Assembly (NCBI RefSeq): GCF_000739715.2
Contig: NZ_BBJC02000002.1
Location: 26,731 to 90,730 of the forward strand
Direction of reading: 5' to 3'
Source of the DNA: Falsirhodobacter sp. alg1
GTDB taxonomy: Bacteria; Pseudomonadota; Alphaproteobacteria; Rhodobacterales; Rhodobacteraceae
DNA: 64,000 bases
Shown: in pieces, positions 27,077 to 36,016 of the stretch
Layout: every line of letters begins with the position of its first letter
Position numbering within the stretch: the first letter of the stretch is position 1
Notes under the pieces: generated by a model
Seen by the model: the letters and a program-made list of their open reading frames with translations, nothing else
Database searches by the model: none
Told to the model about the DNA's origin: nothing
Translations under genes and position numbers: made by a program

Positions 27077-27106
27077 GCGATGCCGGAACATGCATTCCGG
27101 CATCGC
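27077..27106 (-). terminator. Hairpin downstream of accC
   Basis: A perfect 12-bp stem GCGATGCCGGAA/TTCCGGCATCGC with a 6-base loop, starting 7 bases after the accC stop on the minus strand. No T run follows, so it may be a mRNA-stabilising or Rho-assisted end. Confidence 0.6.
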
Positions 27107-27112
27107 GGATGA

Positions 27113-28462
27113 TTATTTGCCGAACGACTGTTCAAGCCATTTTTCCAGCCAGTGGATGTTGTAATCCCCCGATTGGATGTCCGGGTTTTCCAGCAGGGCG
27201 TGGAACAGTGGGACAGTCGTATCGATACCGTCCACGATCAGCTCACCCAATGCCCGGTTCAGCCGCGCCAAGGCTTCATCCCGATCACGGCCATGTACGA
27301 TCAGCTTACCGATGAGGCTGTCGTAATAGGGAGGGATGGAATAGCCGCTGTAGAGAGCCGAATCCATCCGGACACCAAGACCGCCCGGTGCGTGGTAGAC
27401 AGTGACGCGTCCGGGGCAAGGCGAGAAGTTCGGAACTTTCTCGGCGTTGATGCGAACCTCAATGGCGTGGCCATTGATCTTCAGATCTTCTTGCGTGAAG
27501 GACAGCGGCAATCCTGCGGCGACACGGATCTGTTCGCGAACAAGATCCACACCGTAGATTGCCTCGGTCACCGGATGTTCCACCTGCAGGCGGGTGTTCA
27601 TCTCGATGAAGTAGAAGTTGTTGTCCTCGTACAGGAATTCAACCGTACCGGCGCCGGTGTAGTTGATCCGCGATACAGCGTTGGCACAGATCGCGCCGAT
27701 TTCGGTACGAAGTTCGGGCGTGATACAGGGGCCCGGTGCCTCTTCAAAGACTTTCTGGTGGCGGCGCTGCAACGAGCAATCCCGCTCGCCAAGGTGAACG
27801 GCATTGCCCTTGCCGTCGCCAAATACCTGCACCTCGATATGACGTGGCTTCTGCAGGTATTTCTCGATGTAGACTTCGTCGTTTCCGAAAGCGGCCTTTG
27901 CCTCGGACCGCGCGGTGCGGAATGCAACCTCAAGGCTTTCGGCGTCTTTGGCCACTTTCATCCCGCGACCACCACCACCGGCGGTTGCCTTGATGATGAC
28001 CGGAAAGCCGATATTCTTGGCAACTTCCAAAGCGGTTTCATAATCGGGAACGCCGCCGTCGGAACCGGGGACAACCGGAATGCCCAGAGCCTTTACGGTT
28101 TCCTTGGCAGTGATCTTGTCGCCCATCACGCGGATATGCTCGGCGGTCGGACCGATAAAGGTAATGCCATGGTCGGCAAGCGCCTGTGCAAAACCTTCGT
28201 TTTCCGACAGGAAACCGTAACCGGGGTGGACTGCATCCGCCCCCGAGATTTCGCACGCCGAAATGATTGCCGATTTCTTCAGGTAGCTTTCGGTGGAGGA
28301 CGCCGGACCGATGCAGACGGATTCGTCGGCCATGCGGACGTGCATCGCATCGCTATCGGCAGTGGAATGCACCGCCACCGATGTGATGCCCATTTCGCGA
28401 CAGGCGCGGATGACGCGCAGCGCAATTTCGCCACGGTTGGCGATCAGGATTTTGGAAAACAT
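27113..28462 (-). CDS. accC: Biotin carboxylase subunit of acetyl-CoA carboxylase
   Basis: A 449-residue ATP-grasp enzyme that carboxylates the biotin of AccB in fatty acid synthesis. Landmarks are [30 protein letters not shown] near residue 80, and the glycine-rich ATP loop [16 protein letters not shown] near 160. [20 protein letters not shown] near 230 and [16 protein letters not shown] near 285 complete the active site. The length is exactly that of the family. It lies 8 bases downstream of accB in one operon. Confidence 0.96.
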   Translation of the reverse strand: MFSKILIANRGEIALRVIRACREMGITSVAVHSTADSDAMHVRMADESVCIGPASSTESYLKKSAIISACEISGADAVHPGYGFLSENEGFAQALADHGITFIGPTAEHIRVMGDKITAKETVKALGIPVVPGSDGGVPDYETALEVAKNIGFPVIIKATAGGGGRGMKVAKDAESLEVAFRTARSEAKAAFGNDEVYIEKYLQKPRHIEVQVFGDGKGNAVHLGERDCSLQRRHQKVFEEAPGPCITPELRTEIGAICANAVSRINYTGAGTVEFLYEDNNFYFIEMNTRLQVEHPVTEAIYGVDLVREQIRVAAGLPLSFTQEDLKINGHAIEVRINAEKVPNFSPCPGRVTVYHAPGGLGVRMDSALYSGYSIPPYYDSLIGKLIVHGRDRDEALARLNRALGELIVDGIDTTVPLFHALLENPDIQSGDYNIHWLEKWLEQSFGK

Positions 28463-28469
28463 CCTGCCC

Positions 28470-28955
28470 TCACTCCACGATCATCAGGGGCGCGCCAAAT
28501 TCAACCGGTGTGCCGTCCGAAACGAAGACACGTTTGACGGTGCCCGAACGCGGTGCCGGAATATGGTTCATGGTTTTCATCGCTTCGATGATCAGCAGGG
28601 TCTGACCCTCGGTTACGGTTGCGCCGACGGACACGAAGGGGGCAGCGCCCGGCTCGGCGGCAATATATGCCGTGCCGACCATGGGAGAGCTGACTGCGCC
28701 CGGATGCTGTGCCGGGTCCTGAATATCGGCGGCCGGGGCTGCAGCAGGGGCGGCCGGGGCGGGCAGGGCCGCAGGGGCAGGTGCTGCTGCAACGGTGCTG
28801 GTCACAATATTGGCTTGCTTCACGACGCGCACATCCAGGCTGTCGTCTTCGCCATATTCCCGCTTGACCGAAAGTTCTGTCAGGCTGTTGGCGTTAAGCA
28901 GTTCGGCAAGCGCCTGAATGAAGGCGACGTCTGTTTCTGTGGATTGCTTGCTCAT
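28470..28955 (-). CDS. accB: Biotin carboxyl carrier protein of acetyl-CoA carboxylase
   Basis: 161 residues. The N-terminal half (residues 1-50) contacts AccC, then an Ala/Pro-rich linker (about 55-80) made largely of GCG/GCC repeats, and the biotinyl domain with the target lysine K127 in [11 protein letters not shown]. The thumb segment [22 protein letters not shown] precedes it. The open frame extends far upstream in the same phase, but ATG at 28955 has GAGGACGG and starts at the conserved end. Followed by accC. Confidence 0.95.
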   Translation of the reverse strand: MSKQSTETDVAFIQALAELLNANSLTELSVKREYGEDDSLDVRVVKQANIVTSTVAAAPAPAALPAPAAPAAAPAADIQDPAQHPGAVSSPMVGTAYIAAEPGAAPFVSVGATVTEGQTLLIIEAMKTMNHIPAPRSGTVKRVFVSDGTPVEFGAPLMIVE

Positions 28956-29126
28956 ACCGTCCTCGGGATCCGGCCGTTCGGCCTTGTTGCAGAAGATGCG
29001 CTGCGCGCACGATTGTGCAGCGTTATACGCGACCATATCCTTGAGGGAAAGCGTCCAAATCCCATGCTTGTCAGCCGCCCTTGCGGGGTTTAGGTCAGAT
29101 CCAGCCCAATAAATGGCGGAGTTCCC

Positions 29127-29663
29127 GTGAGCAACCTGATCGACAGCGTTATCGCATTTGTAGAAGCGCATCGTGAATGGGCTTTCTGGATCGCCATGTT
29201 CTTTGCGATGGCGGAAACGACACCCATCATCTCGATCCTTATTCCGTCGACCGCCATTCTGGTCGGTGTGGGGGCTTTGGTGGCGACGGGCGGGGTGGAT
29301 CTGTTCCCGATCTGGCTCGGAGCGTCGATCGGTGCGGTCATCGGATCCTGTGCCAGCTGGTGGGCCGGGCACCGCTACGGCGAATGGGTGCTGCGGCAAT
29401 GGCCGATGTCCAAGGACCCCGGCCTGGCCGCGCGCGGAAGCCATGCCTTTGCACGCTGGGGCGGGGCTGCATTGCTGATCGGGCATTTCTTCGGCCCTTT
29501 GCGCGCTGTGGTTTTCCTGATTGCCGGCATTACCAGAATGCCGTTCCACAGGTTCATCGGCTGGGATATTATCGGTGCCTTGGCATGGGCCTTTGTCATC
29601 CCGAAATCCGGTGAAATCGGCGGGAACGTCGTGGCGTGGCTCTGGCAGCTTTTGACCAGCTAG
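29127..29663 (+). CDS. DedA-family inner-membrane protein
   Basis: 178 residues with several hydrophobic helices and the SNARE-associated/DedA core: E-rich [16 protein letters not shown] near residue 33, [21 protein letters not shown] near 70, and [20 protein letters not shown] near 115, which carries the conserved F-x-R-x3-P-like turn in altered form. DedA proteins act in undecaprenyl-phosphate or phospholipid flipping and in proton balance. The start is GTG with GGCGGAG upstream. The upstream 171 bases to accB show no gene. Confidence 0.88.
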   Translation: MSNLIDSVIAFVEAHREWAFWIAMFFAMAETTPIISILIPSTAILVGVGALVATGGVDLFPIWLGASIGAVIGSCASWWAGHRYGEWVLRQWPMSKDPGLAARGSHAFARWGGAALLIGHFFGPLRAVVFLIAGITRMPFHRFIGWDIIGALAWAFVIPKSGEIGGNVVAWLWQLLTS

Positions 29664-29679
29664 ATCTTCCCACCCCTTT

Positions 29680-29695
29680 AACCGAACGATCGGTT
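29680..29695. promoter_or_regulatory. TetR-type operator-like palindrome AACCGA-N4-TCGGTT
   Basis: A 16-base inverted repeat with 6-base perfect arms, ending 33 bases before the luciferase-like gene. A TTATAT (29698-29703) just downstream could be the -10, so a bound protein would overlap the promoter. ACCGA...TCGGT half-sites are characteristic of operators of TetR-family repressors. No tetR gene is present in the window. Confidence 0.5.
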
Positions 29696-29728
29696 GCTTA
29701 TATCCGGGCAAAGAAAAAGGGGTCTGCC

Positions 29729-30736
29729 ATGCAGAAGTTTTCAATTCTGGATCTGTCGCCTGTGCCGGAGGGGTCCACGACCGCCGAAGCGCTGGCGCAA
29801 ACCGTGGACCTTGCGCAGCACGCCGAAACGCTGGGGTACCACCGTTTCTGGTTGGCTGAACATCACAACATGGCAGGAATCGCATCTGCCGCCACCTCGG
29901 TCGTGATCGGGCATGTCGCAGCCCATACCTCCAGAATACGCGTCGGCGCGGGGGGTATCATGCTTCCCAATCACGCGCCTTTGATCATCGCCGAGCAGTT
30001 CGGTACCCTTGGAACGCTGTTTCCGGGGCGGATTGACCTCGGATTGGGGCGCGCGCCAGGAACGGACATAGGCACGGCGCGGGCATTGCGGCGGAATATG
30101 GACGCAGGCGATACCTTCCCCCAGGACGTGGTGGAACTGATCAATTACCTTGATGACCCGCAGTTGGATGCAAAGATCGTTGCCGTTCCCGGTGTGGGTA
30201 CCAAGGTACCGGTCTGGATATTGGGTTCCAGCCTGTTCGGGGCGCAACTGGCGGCCTATCTGGGGCTGCCTTATGCATTCGCATCACATTTCGCCCCGGC
30301 GGCGCTGGAGGCTGCTGCCCATGCCTACCGCAGCACCTTCCAGCCGTCACGTTTTCTGGACAAACCGTATTTCATGATGGCCGCCGGTGTCTTTGCCGCG
30401 GATACGGATGAACAGGCGACGTTCCTCAAATCCTCGCAGCTTCAGGCCTTTGCAAACCTGCGTTCGGGCCGCCCGGGGCGCCTGCCGCGACCGGTGCCGG
30501 ATGTGGCCGAGGTCGTTCCGCGCCCTTATCTGGAAAGTGCCGAGGAAGCACTGATGATTTCCGCCTGCGGATCGCCGGCTACTGTTCGTAGCCAGCTTGA
30601 GATATTGCTGGAGGCATATGCCCCTGACGAATTGCTTGTGACCAGCATGATCCATGATCATGGCGCGCGTAAACACAGCTTTGCCTTGGCTGCGGATATC
30701 CTGTCTGATCTGGCCCGTCCGGCAAAGGCGGCTTAG
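29729..30736 (+). CDS. LLM-class (luciferase-like) flavin-dependent oxidoreductase
   Basis: 335 residues of the bacterial-luciferase-like TIM-barrel family. [15 protein letters not shown] at the start, [21 protein letters not shown] near residue 37, [23 protein letters not shown] near 75 (in two parts), and [11 protein letters not shown] near 105 match the YhbW/MsnO8-like group with unknown substrates. The frame overlaps the dedA end upstream, but ATG 29729 is where the family starts, although the upstream site AAAAAGGGG is somewhat distant. The palindrome before it suggests repressor control. Confidence 0.88.
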   Translation: MQKFSILDLSPVPEGSTTAEALAQTVDLAQHAETLGYHRFWLAEHHNMAGIASAATSVVIGHVAAHTSRIRVGAGGIMLPNHAPLIIAEQFGTLGTLFPGRIDLGLGRAPGTDIGTARALRRNMDAGDTFPQDVVELINYLDDPQLDAKIVAVPGVGTKVPVWILGSSLFGAQLAAYLGLPYAFASHFAPAALEAAAHAYRSTFQPSRFLDKPYFMMAAGVFAADTDEQATFLKSSQLQAFANLRSGRPGRLPRPVPDVAEVVPRPYLESAEEALMISACGSPATVRSQLEILLEAYAPDELLVTSMIHDHGARKHSFALAADILSDLARPAKAA

Positions 30737-30750
30737 GGGGCAAAGCCCCC
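30736..30750. terminator. Short GC hairpin between convergent genes
   Basis: GGGGGC-AAA-GCCCCC, a 6-bp stem directly after the stop of the luciferase-like gene and 6 bases before the opgG stop. Very stable for its size, but no T run. Confidence 0.45.
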
Positions 30751-30755
30751 CAAAC

Positions 30756-32351
30756 CTATTTCTGGCGAAGATAGGCGATCTGGGCGGGGTTTATCTGTCC
30801 GATCCATGTCTCGGTCAGGGGCGTCCCGTTCTTGGACGCCAAAAAGACCCTTAAATCAACATTGTCGAGGGTGCTCTTGACATCGAACGTTAGCCGGACC
30901 GTGCCATCCTTGCCTACCACCGGTACGACGCCTTCATCAAGAAGTTCGACATCATCCGGGGTATCGATCTTGAAACTGATATCATCGCGTGACAGCCCCT
31001 TGAGAATGTCGCCGGTGAATTCGATCTGCATCTTCACCTGATCGGCAGGGCGTGGATTGCCGGGGTATCCACCTTCACCGATGCGCGTAGCACTGGTGCG
31101 GGCCACGGTTTCCCGCAACGGCGCATCCTCACCCCAATGCATCGTATAGTTGAAGTCCATTTCCTGCCCGGGTGCGGGCTTCTGGGCCGGGTTCCAGAAT
31201 GCAACGATGTTGTCAAAAACCTCATCGTTGGTCGGCAGTTCTACCAGGGTCACCGCGCCTTTGCCCCAATTCGATGTCGGTTCGATCCAGACAGAGGCGC
31301 GGCGATCGTAGAAGATGCCGTCATCCTGATAGTTTTCAAAGTTCCGGTCACGCTGCATCAGGCCGAACCCCTTGGGGTTGTCGTCACTGAAGCTGGAGGT
31401 TTTAACGCGGTCAGGATTCATGAGCGGGCGCCAGATCTGCTCTCCGGTTCCCGTAACCATCATCAGGCCATCCGAATCATGCACTTCCGGGCGCCAGTCC
31501 GCAGCGGCAAAACGGTTGGTTTCAGAAAACCAGAACATCGATGTGAGCGGTGCCACACCCAACCGGTCAACCGAATTCCGGAAGAACAGGCGGCTTTGCA
31601 CATCCATCACCTGACCAAGCCCGTTTTGGTTCGATATTTTCATCCGGTAGACACCAGCGACACTGGGGCTGTCCATCAAGGCAGTCACAATCAGGTCTGC
31701 CCCTGTGTCATCGCCACCTTCTAGATAGAATTCGGTAAAGCGGGGGAATTCCTCGGGCTGATCCATGCCGGTATCGATTGCCAGCCCGCGTGCGGACATG
31801 CCGTATTGCCGCGCAAATCCGTCCGTCCGGAAATAGGCGCCGCCCAGAAACGAAATCCAGTCGGTTTTCAAATCGGGCCGCATCACACGGAATCCGGCAA
31901 ACCCCATGTCATCGCCCAATTGCATGGCCGGGCTGTCATCGGGAATCTTGAAGTAATCACGATGATAAAGGATCTCGCGCGCCTGGCCGCTTTCGACCTC
32001 GAACATCTTTACCGGCTGGCGGAAATAGGTTCCGGGATGGAAGAACTGCACCGGAGCATCGCCTACATCCACAGTCTTGTTATTGTCGAAAAGGATCTGC
32101 CAATGCGCGGTGAAGTCGATCTGGTCCAGAATGTCCGGGTGGCGGACAGGCGCTTCCTCATAAGGGCGGGTCGCCATATCGCGGGCACGTTCTGCCAGCT
32201 GGTCGAAGCTGAACGATGCCGCAGGCCCGAAACGTTCCGTGCTTTGGGATTGGGCTGCGGGCGTGGCCGTGGTTTGTGCCTGTGCCATGGGGGAGGCAAG
32301 TGCGAGCGATATTGCTGTTGCAGTCAGAAGCCGGAGCGAGCAGGCGGACAA
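30756..32351 (-). CDS. opgG: Periplasmic glucan biosynthesis protein OpgG/MdoG
   Basis: 531 residues with a Sec signal (cleavage after PMAQA near residue 25) and the OpgG two-domain fold. FSFDQLAERARDMATRPYEE and LDQIDFTAHWQILFDNNKTV at the N-terminal side. GAYFRTDGFARQYGMSARGLAIDTG and SSFSDDNPKGFGLMQRDRNFENYQDDG (read in parts) in the middle. OpgG is needed for osmoregulated periplasmic glucans, probably for branching or release. The start is TTG with AGAGG correctly spaced. The partner glucosyltransferase gene opgH is not in the window. Confidence 0.9.
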   Translation of the reverse strand: MSACSLRLLTATAISLALASPMAQAQTTATPAAQSQSTERFGPAASFSFDQLAERARDMATRPYEEAPVRHPDILDQIDFTAHWQILFDNNKTVDVGDAPVQFFHPGTYFRQPVKMFEVESGQAREILYHRDYFKIPDDSPAMQLGDDMGFAGFRVMRPDLKTDWISFLGGAYFRTDGFARQYGMSARGLAIDTGMDQPEEFPRFTEFYLEGGDDTGADLIVTALMDSPSVAGVYRMKISNQNGLGQVMDVQSRLFFRNSVDRLGVAPLTSMFWFSETNRFAAADWRPEVHDSDGLMMVTGTGEQIWRPLMNPDRVKTSSFSDDNPKGFGLMQRDRNFENYQDDGIFYDRRASVWIEPTSNWGKGAVTLVELPTNDEVFDNIVAFWNPAQKPAPGQEMDFNYTMHWGEDAPLRETVARTSATRIGEGGYPGNPRPADQVKMQIEFTGDILKGLSRDDISFKIDTPDDVELLDEGVVPVVGKDGTVRLTFDVKSTLDNVDLRVFLASKNGTPLTETWIGQINPAQIAYLRQK

Positions 32352-32519
32352 AGCAAACCTCTTGAATTACATATTGTCCCGAAGATCAGTGCGCGGAGCC
32401 GTAGGGCAAATCAAGTCACTTTGGTGATTCCAACGGAAATCCGCCTATCCTGTCCATGATAACCCGATGTTAGGGAGTTTGACGTACCCGTCGGATCATA
32501 GATGTCAGGGGGTGCTGGG

Positions 32520-33380
32520 ATGCTACGACGCAAACTGGAGGCGAGCCAACGGGAGCGTGGCGGAATCGATCGTGCATGGCCATCTGCCTTCATAAGGGCA
32601 ATGCGCGACACGACACAGCTTGAAGCGTCTGTTGCCCAAATGACAGCGGAACGTATGCTGATGGGCGAGGGCGGGATTTCTGTTCCTGAAAACACCCTGA
32701 TCCTGACGGTTGAGGGGGGCGAGGGGACCGGGGCGATCATGCTTTGCCCCGACCTTCTGGCAACATTGGTCGAGGCTATCCTGACCGGCCGACTTGGGAA
32801 GTCGCCTGCGGTGCGTATCCCGACGCCTTTGGATGCCGTGCTGGTCGCCGAGTTGCTGGAGCTTGGGCTGCAATATGCGGATGAGGCACTGAAAGATGAT
32901 CCGGACCAGACCTTCGTCTCGAATTTGAAGATCGGCAAGACGCCTCTGGATGAGGGGTTTTTGCGCGCCTTGCGTATCGGGGGGGATCTGCGCGTTCTGG
33001 AGGCGGAAGTTCTCCTAGCCCCGGCACGTGGTGGAAAGGCCTATCTGGTGCTGCCGGCACAGCGCAAGGCGCATAAGACCCCAACGGCAGATGACATGCG
33101 CTTTGGCCGCGCGCTGGAAGCGCAGGTTCTCGAAACGGAAGCCCTGATGAATGCGGTTCTGTGCCGGATGACGGTACCGCTTTCGACCATCATGGCGCTG
33201 GAGGTCGGTAGCTGCCTGCATCTGCCGCAGGCAGTTCAGCGGGATATCACATTTGAGGGGGTAACCGGAGCCGCCCTTGGTCACGGGCAGCTTGGTCAGA
33301 ATCGCGGTATGCGGGCGGTCCGCCTCGGGGCCCGCATTGCCGAAGACATTCCCGCTACCACCTTGCAGGTCGTGGGTTAG
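32520..33380 (+). CDS. Orphan FliM/FliN-like SpoA-domain protein
   Basis: 286 residues. The C-terminal part LCRMTVPLSTIMALEVGSCL, then a conserved hydrophobic strand and GHGQLGQNRGMRAVRL matches the C-terminal SpoA/FliM-FliN domain of flagellar switch proteins. The N-terminal 200 residues match the FliM-like orphan proteins found in Rhodobacterales, and carry no recognisable CheY-binding EIDALL-type motif. ATG 32520 has AGGGGG well spaced, preferred over ATG 32502. No flagellar gene is nearby. It is divergent from opgG and overlaps the convergent DUF442 gene by 4 bases. Confidence 0.72.
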   Translation: MLRRKLEASQRERGGIDRAWPSAFIRAMRDTTQLEASVAQMTAERMLMGEGGISVPENTLILTVEGGEGTGAIMLCPDLLATLVEAILTGRLGKSPAVRIPTPLDAVLVAELLELGLQYADEALKDDPDQTFVSNLKIGKTPLDEGFLRALRIGGDLRVLEAEVLLAPARGGKAYLVLPAQRKAHKTPTADDMRFGRALEAQVLETEALMNAVLCRMTVPLSTIMALEVGSCLHLPQAVQRDITFEGVTGAALGHGQLGQNRGMRAVRLGARIAEDIPATTLQVVG

Positions 33381-33805
33381 CTTTCGCCGCGAATACGTTG
33401 AATCATCGGCCGAATATGGTTCAGGTCGTATCCATGTCGTGCGGGCAGACCGATCAGGTCATCGACAGGGATGGTTTCAGCGTTGGCCAGCGCCCAGACG
33501 ATCGAGCTGCGGTTGCCCGAGGCGCAATAGGCCAGAACCGGACCGGTGCTTTGCTCGATAGCGTTGCGCTGCGTCTCGACGTTCTCCAGCGTCAGCGCGC
33601 CGCCAATGACTGGGTTGACCACGAATTTCAGCCCGGCAGCTTCGGCCGCGGCCTGCATCGGGTCCGTGTGGAGATGCGGTGGAATTTCAGCATCGGGCCG
33701 ATTGTCGATCACGGTGGTGTAGCCCGCCTCTCGCAGGGCAGCCAGATCTTCCAGGTCGATCTGGGGGGATACGGCGTAATCGGGGGTTATCGGGCGAATA
33801 TCCAT
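33377..33805 (-). CDS. TIGR01244/DUF442-family phosphatase-like sulfurtransferase protein
   Basis: A 142-residue protein of the family also fused to beta-lactamase-like hydrolases in sulfur metabolism. The phosphatase-like fold has TVIDNRPDAEIPPHL near residue 31 and the active-site loop YCASGNRSSIVWALA, with C94 and R99 in C-x4-R order. Members are annotated as sulfur transferases or phosphatases, without firm substrates. Start at ATG 33805, since the longer upstream frame is unsupported. Confidence 0.85.
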   Translation of the reverse strand: MDIRPITPDYAVSPQIDLEDLAALREAGYTTVIDNRPDAEIPPHLHTDPMQAAAEAAGLKFVVNPVIGGALTLENVETQRNAIEQSTGPVLAYCASGNRSSIVWALANAETIPVDDLIGLPARHGYDLNHIRPMIQRIRGES

Positions 33806-33862
33806 GGCAAGCTCCACTTCGGGTTGGGATATAGTATTTCTGCAGTCGGGGTGTCGCAACCT

Positions 33863-34078
33863 TCAGGATAGGATCAGTCCTGTAATGACCGCCATCAATC
33901 CGAGGGCGCAAATGCCAAGCGCACTGCTGTTCCACAAGGACAGCTTGCGAAAACGCTCTTGCAGGGCGTCTCCGGTCAGGCCTTCGCGCTGTGCACGCAA
34001 TGCGGACAGGATGCACATTACCAATCCGCCAAGCCCTGCAACGCATACGATGGCGCCGCCGATCACCAGCCATTCCAT
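33863..34078 (-). CDS. Small two-helix membrane protein, conserved hypothetical
   Basis: A 71-residue protein with one hydrophobic helix at residues 3-25 and a second at 50-70, separated by a charged loop REGLTGDALQERFRKLSLWN. I recognise it only as a type of short conserved Rhodobacterales membrane protein. It starts 57 bases upstream of the DUF442 gene on the same strand, so an operon is likely. No function can be given. Confidence 0.65.
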   Translation of the reverse strand: MEWLVIGGAIVCVAGLGGLVMCILSALRAQREGLTGDALQERFRKLSLWNSSALGICALGLMAVITGLILS

Positions 34079-34158
34079 GTCCAGCCCCTTCCAATTTTGT
34101 CACGTAGCGCGTAACCCGATGCACAGTAGCAAGCAAGCATGGCGCATGGGAGGCCTGT

Positions 34159-34752
34159 ATGTCTAAAACCCTGACGCCGGAAGATCAGACCCTGATTTTC
34201 CGTGCAGCCCGTTCCCACAACGGATGGACTGACGAACCTGTTTCGGACGAACTGCTGTTGCAAGTGATGGAGCTTGCCTCGGCCGGGCCGACGGCCTTCA
34301 ACCAGCAACCGATGCGGGTGATTTTCGTTCGTTCACCAGATGCAAAAGAGCGGCTAAGGCCATGTGTCATGGGTGGAAACCTCGACAAGACCATGGCCGC
34401 CCCGGCGACAGCGATCCTGTGTTTCGATCGCGGTTTCTGGAAGCACATGGAAGAGGCCGCCCCGAGCTTCGATGCTGCCAAGATGTACGGCAAGGATGAC
34501 GATATGGCGCGCCATAGCGCGCTTCAGAACGGCACCTTGCAGGCGGGATATTTTATTCTGGCCGCCCGTGCGCTTGGTCTGGATTGCGGCCCGATGACCG
34601 GTTTCTACAAGGATAAGATCGAAGAAGCCTTCCTGCCGGATCACCCGGAGTGGGAAGCGAATATTCTTGTGAACCTTGGCCATGGAGACGATGCAGCGCT
34701 TCGCCCCCAACGCCCCCGCCATTCCACCGATTTCACTTCCCAAATTCTATAA
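34159..34752 (+). CDS. Nitroreductase-family protein, RutE/HadB-like
   Basis: A 197-residue FMN-dependent NAD(P)H reductase. ARSHNGWTDEPVSDELLLQV at the N-terminus, SAGPTAFNQQPMRVIFVRS near residue 38, GTLQAGYFILAARALGLDCGPMTGF near 125 (in parts), and LVNLGHGD near 172 match the malonic-semialdehyde reductase subgroup (RutE). No rut pathway genes are beside it, so the substrate may differ. Divergent from the small membrane protein. A GGGAGG site precedes the ATG. Confidence 0.85.
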   Translation: MSKTLTPEDQTLIFRAARSHNGWTDEPVSDELLLQVMELASAGPTAFNQQPMRVIFVRSPDAKERLRPCVMGGNLDKTMAAPATAILCFDRGFWKHMEEAAPSFDAAKMYGKDDDMARHSALQNGTLQAGYFILAARALGLDCGPMTGFYKDKIEEAFLPDHPEWEANILVNLGHGDDAALRPQRPRHSTDFTSQIL

Positions 34753-34761
34753 CGGACGAAC

Positions 34762-35016
34762 ATGAGCGATCCACTAGATTCCTACAACGTCACGGCTGAC
34801 GAACTGCGCCAGTTCATTGAGCGCTTCGAGCAGCTCGAGTCCGAGAAGAAAGACGTGACCGAGCAGCAAAAAGAGCTGATGGCCGAAGCAAAGGGCCGCG
34901 GCTATGACACCAAGGTGATGAAAAAAGTCATTGCCCTACGCAAGCGCAAGCCTGACGAGATCGCCGAGGAAGAGGCGATCATCGACATGTATAAGGCCGC
35001 GCTTGGTATGCAATAA
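34762..35016 (+). CDS. gapR: GapR-type nucleoid/supercoiling protein (DUF2312)
   Basis: An 84-residue all-helical DUF2312 protein. DELRQFIERFEQLESEKKDV forms the long N-terminal coiled-coil helix, and GYDTKVMKKVIALRKRK is the conserved basic DNA-contacting segment. GapR in Caulobacter clamps overtwisted AT-rich DNA ahead of forks and stimulates topoisomerases. It follows the nitroreductase gene by 9 bases and may be cotranscribed with it. Its 3' end is 3 bases from a convergent gene that carries a strong hairpin. Confidence 0.9.
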   Translation: MSDPLDSYNVTADELRQFIERFEQLESEKKDVTEQQKELMAEAKGRGYDTKVMKKVIALRKRKPDEIAEEEAIIDMYKAALGMQ

Positions 35017-35019
35017 TGC

Positions 35020-35895
35020 TCAGGGGGTCAGGAATCTGACCCCCGGCAATGCCGCGATGCGGGCCATGTCGTCCTCATAGGTTGCGGTCATATGGTCGAC
35101 CAGCGCCTGATCCCATCCCGGCATTTCGAATTCCACCTCTACCGCCTCGGGCCGGACAAATTCCCCTAGCAGATTCGAGATGATTTCACGCCGATGCCGT
35201 ACATCCGGCTGTGGCGGCTCTGCCAAGGTAGAATGCAGACGACGCATTCCCTCATCCTCCATCAGATGTGACAGCAGATCATCCCAACCGGTCAGGGTGC
35301 TGCCATCATCTATGCCGCCCACGTGTGCCAGAACCTCCGGCCATATCAGCGGCGCATCTTCATCGGCCCAGATGACAAGGTTTACCCCCGGGTTGCGGGC
35401 AACGACGTCGCCGATGGTATCGGACCAGCGCAAGGAGACGGGATCGCATTCGCTCATGACCTCGGCAGGTGTCTTTTGCCGTTGCCGACTGCACAACTCG
35501 GGCAGGAATGTAGCCGGATTGCGGATGGCAAGATAGAAGGTCACCTCGGCGGAGGGAAAGATCTGCATCAGGCCCCGGACCCGGTCCGCCGCAGCAGGGT
35601 AGAGGCGTCCACGCAATGCCCACTGCGGAAAGGACATGAAGTTGTCCCACGACAGAACGACGACATCCGGAATGTCGGCCTCGTCCAGAATCTGGTCCAG
35701 GACCATTTCCTCGGTCTCCGGACTTGCAGGCTTGCCCTGAAGGGCGGCTGCGGTATCGCGTAGCAGGGTGCGGTACAGATCCGGGTCAGGAATGCAGGTT
35801 CCCGAATGATCCAACATCTCGGCGTTGTTTCGAAGGCAGCGCAGCAACCGTTCATCGTCGGTACAGTGCGCGCCCAGATGGATGTTGATCCGCAT
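35020..35895 (-). CDS. Rhodobacterales conserved hypothetical protein, sulfotransferase-like start
   Basis: 291 residues. MRINIHLGAHCTDDERLLRC resembles the beginning of a family I know from Rhodobacteraceae genomes, with an 'IHLGAHxT' start similar to the P-loop-like motif of sulfotransferases, but in which the phosphosulfate-binding serine/arginine pattern is not clear. Later parts, FYLAIRNPATFLPELC and GDVVARNPGVNLVIWADEDAPL, look like the fold's second half. Start at ATG 35895 is chosen because the longer frame would run into the tRNA-Thr promoter. No function is established. Confidence 0.7.
   Translation of the reverse strand: MRINIHLGAHCTDDERLLRCLRNNAEMLDHSGTCIPDPDLYRTLLRDTAAALQGKPASPETEEMVLDQILDEADIPDVVVLSWDNFMSFPQWALRGRLYPAAADRVRGLMQIFPSAEVTFYLAIRNPATFLPELCSRQRQKTPAEVMSECDPVSLRWSDTIGDVVARNPGVNLVIWADEDAPLIWPEVLAHVGGIDDGSTLTGWDDLLSHLMEDEGMRRLHSTLAEPPQPDVRHRREIISNLLGEFVRPEAVEVEFEMPGWDQALVDHMTATYEDDMARIAALPGVRFLTP
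35023..35044. terminator. 9-bp hairpin between gapR and the convergent gene
   Basis: GGGGGTCAG-GAAT-CTGACCCCC, a perfect stem of 9 bp with a GAAT tetraloop. It follows the gapR stop by 6 bases and lies inside the last codons of the opposite gene. No T run on either strand. Confidence 0.5.
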
Positions 35896-35978
35896 GCTGA
35901 AATCTTTCTTTTCCATATGTGGGATATAGCTGTCTGCGGGCCCCAGGTGAACAGTTTTTCCTTTGAGAAAATTTTCTC

Positions 35979-36007
35979 TTGCCAAGGGCGGCACGGCACA
36001 GTACATC
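35979..36007 (+). promoter_or_regulatory. Likely sigma70 promoter of tRNA-Thr
   Basis: TTGCCA (35979-35984), a 17-base spacer, then TACATC (36002-36007), 9 bases before the mature tRNA 5' end. Spacing and position fit a tRNA promoter, though the -10 is imperfect. Confidence 0.5.
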
Positions 36008-36016
36008 GCCCGCAGT

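Noticed and set aside
28740-28800. A tandem DNA repeat in accB
   Set aside because: It is the Ala/Pro linker between the two AccB domains, with biased GCG/GCC codons, as in other AccB genes.
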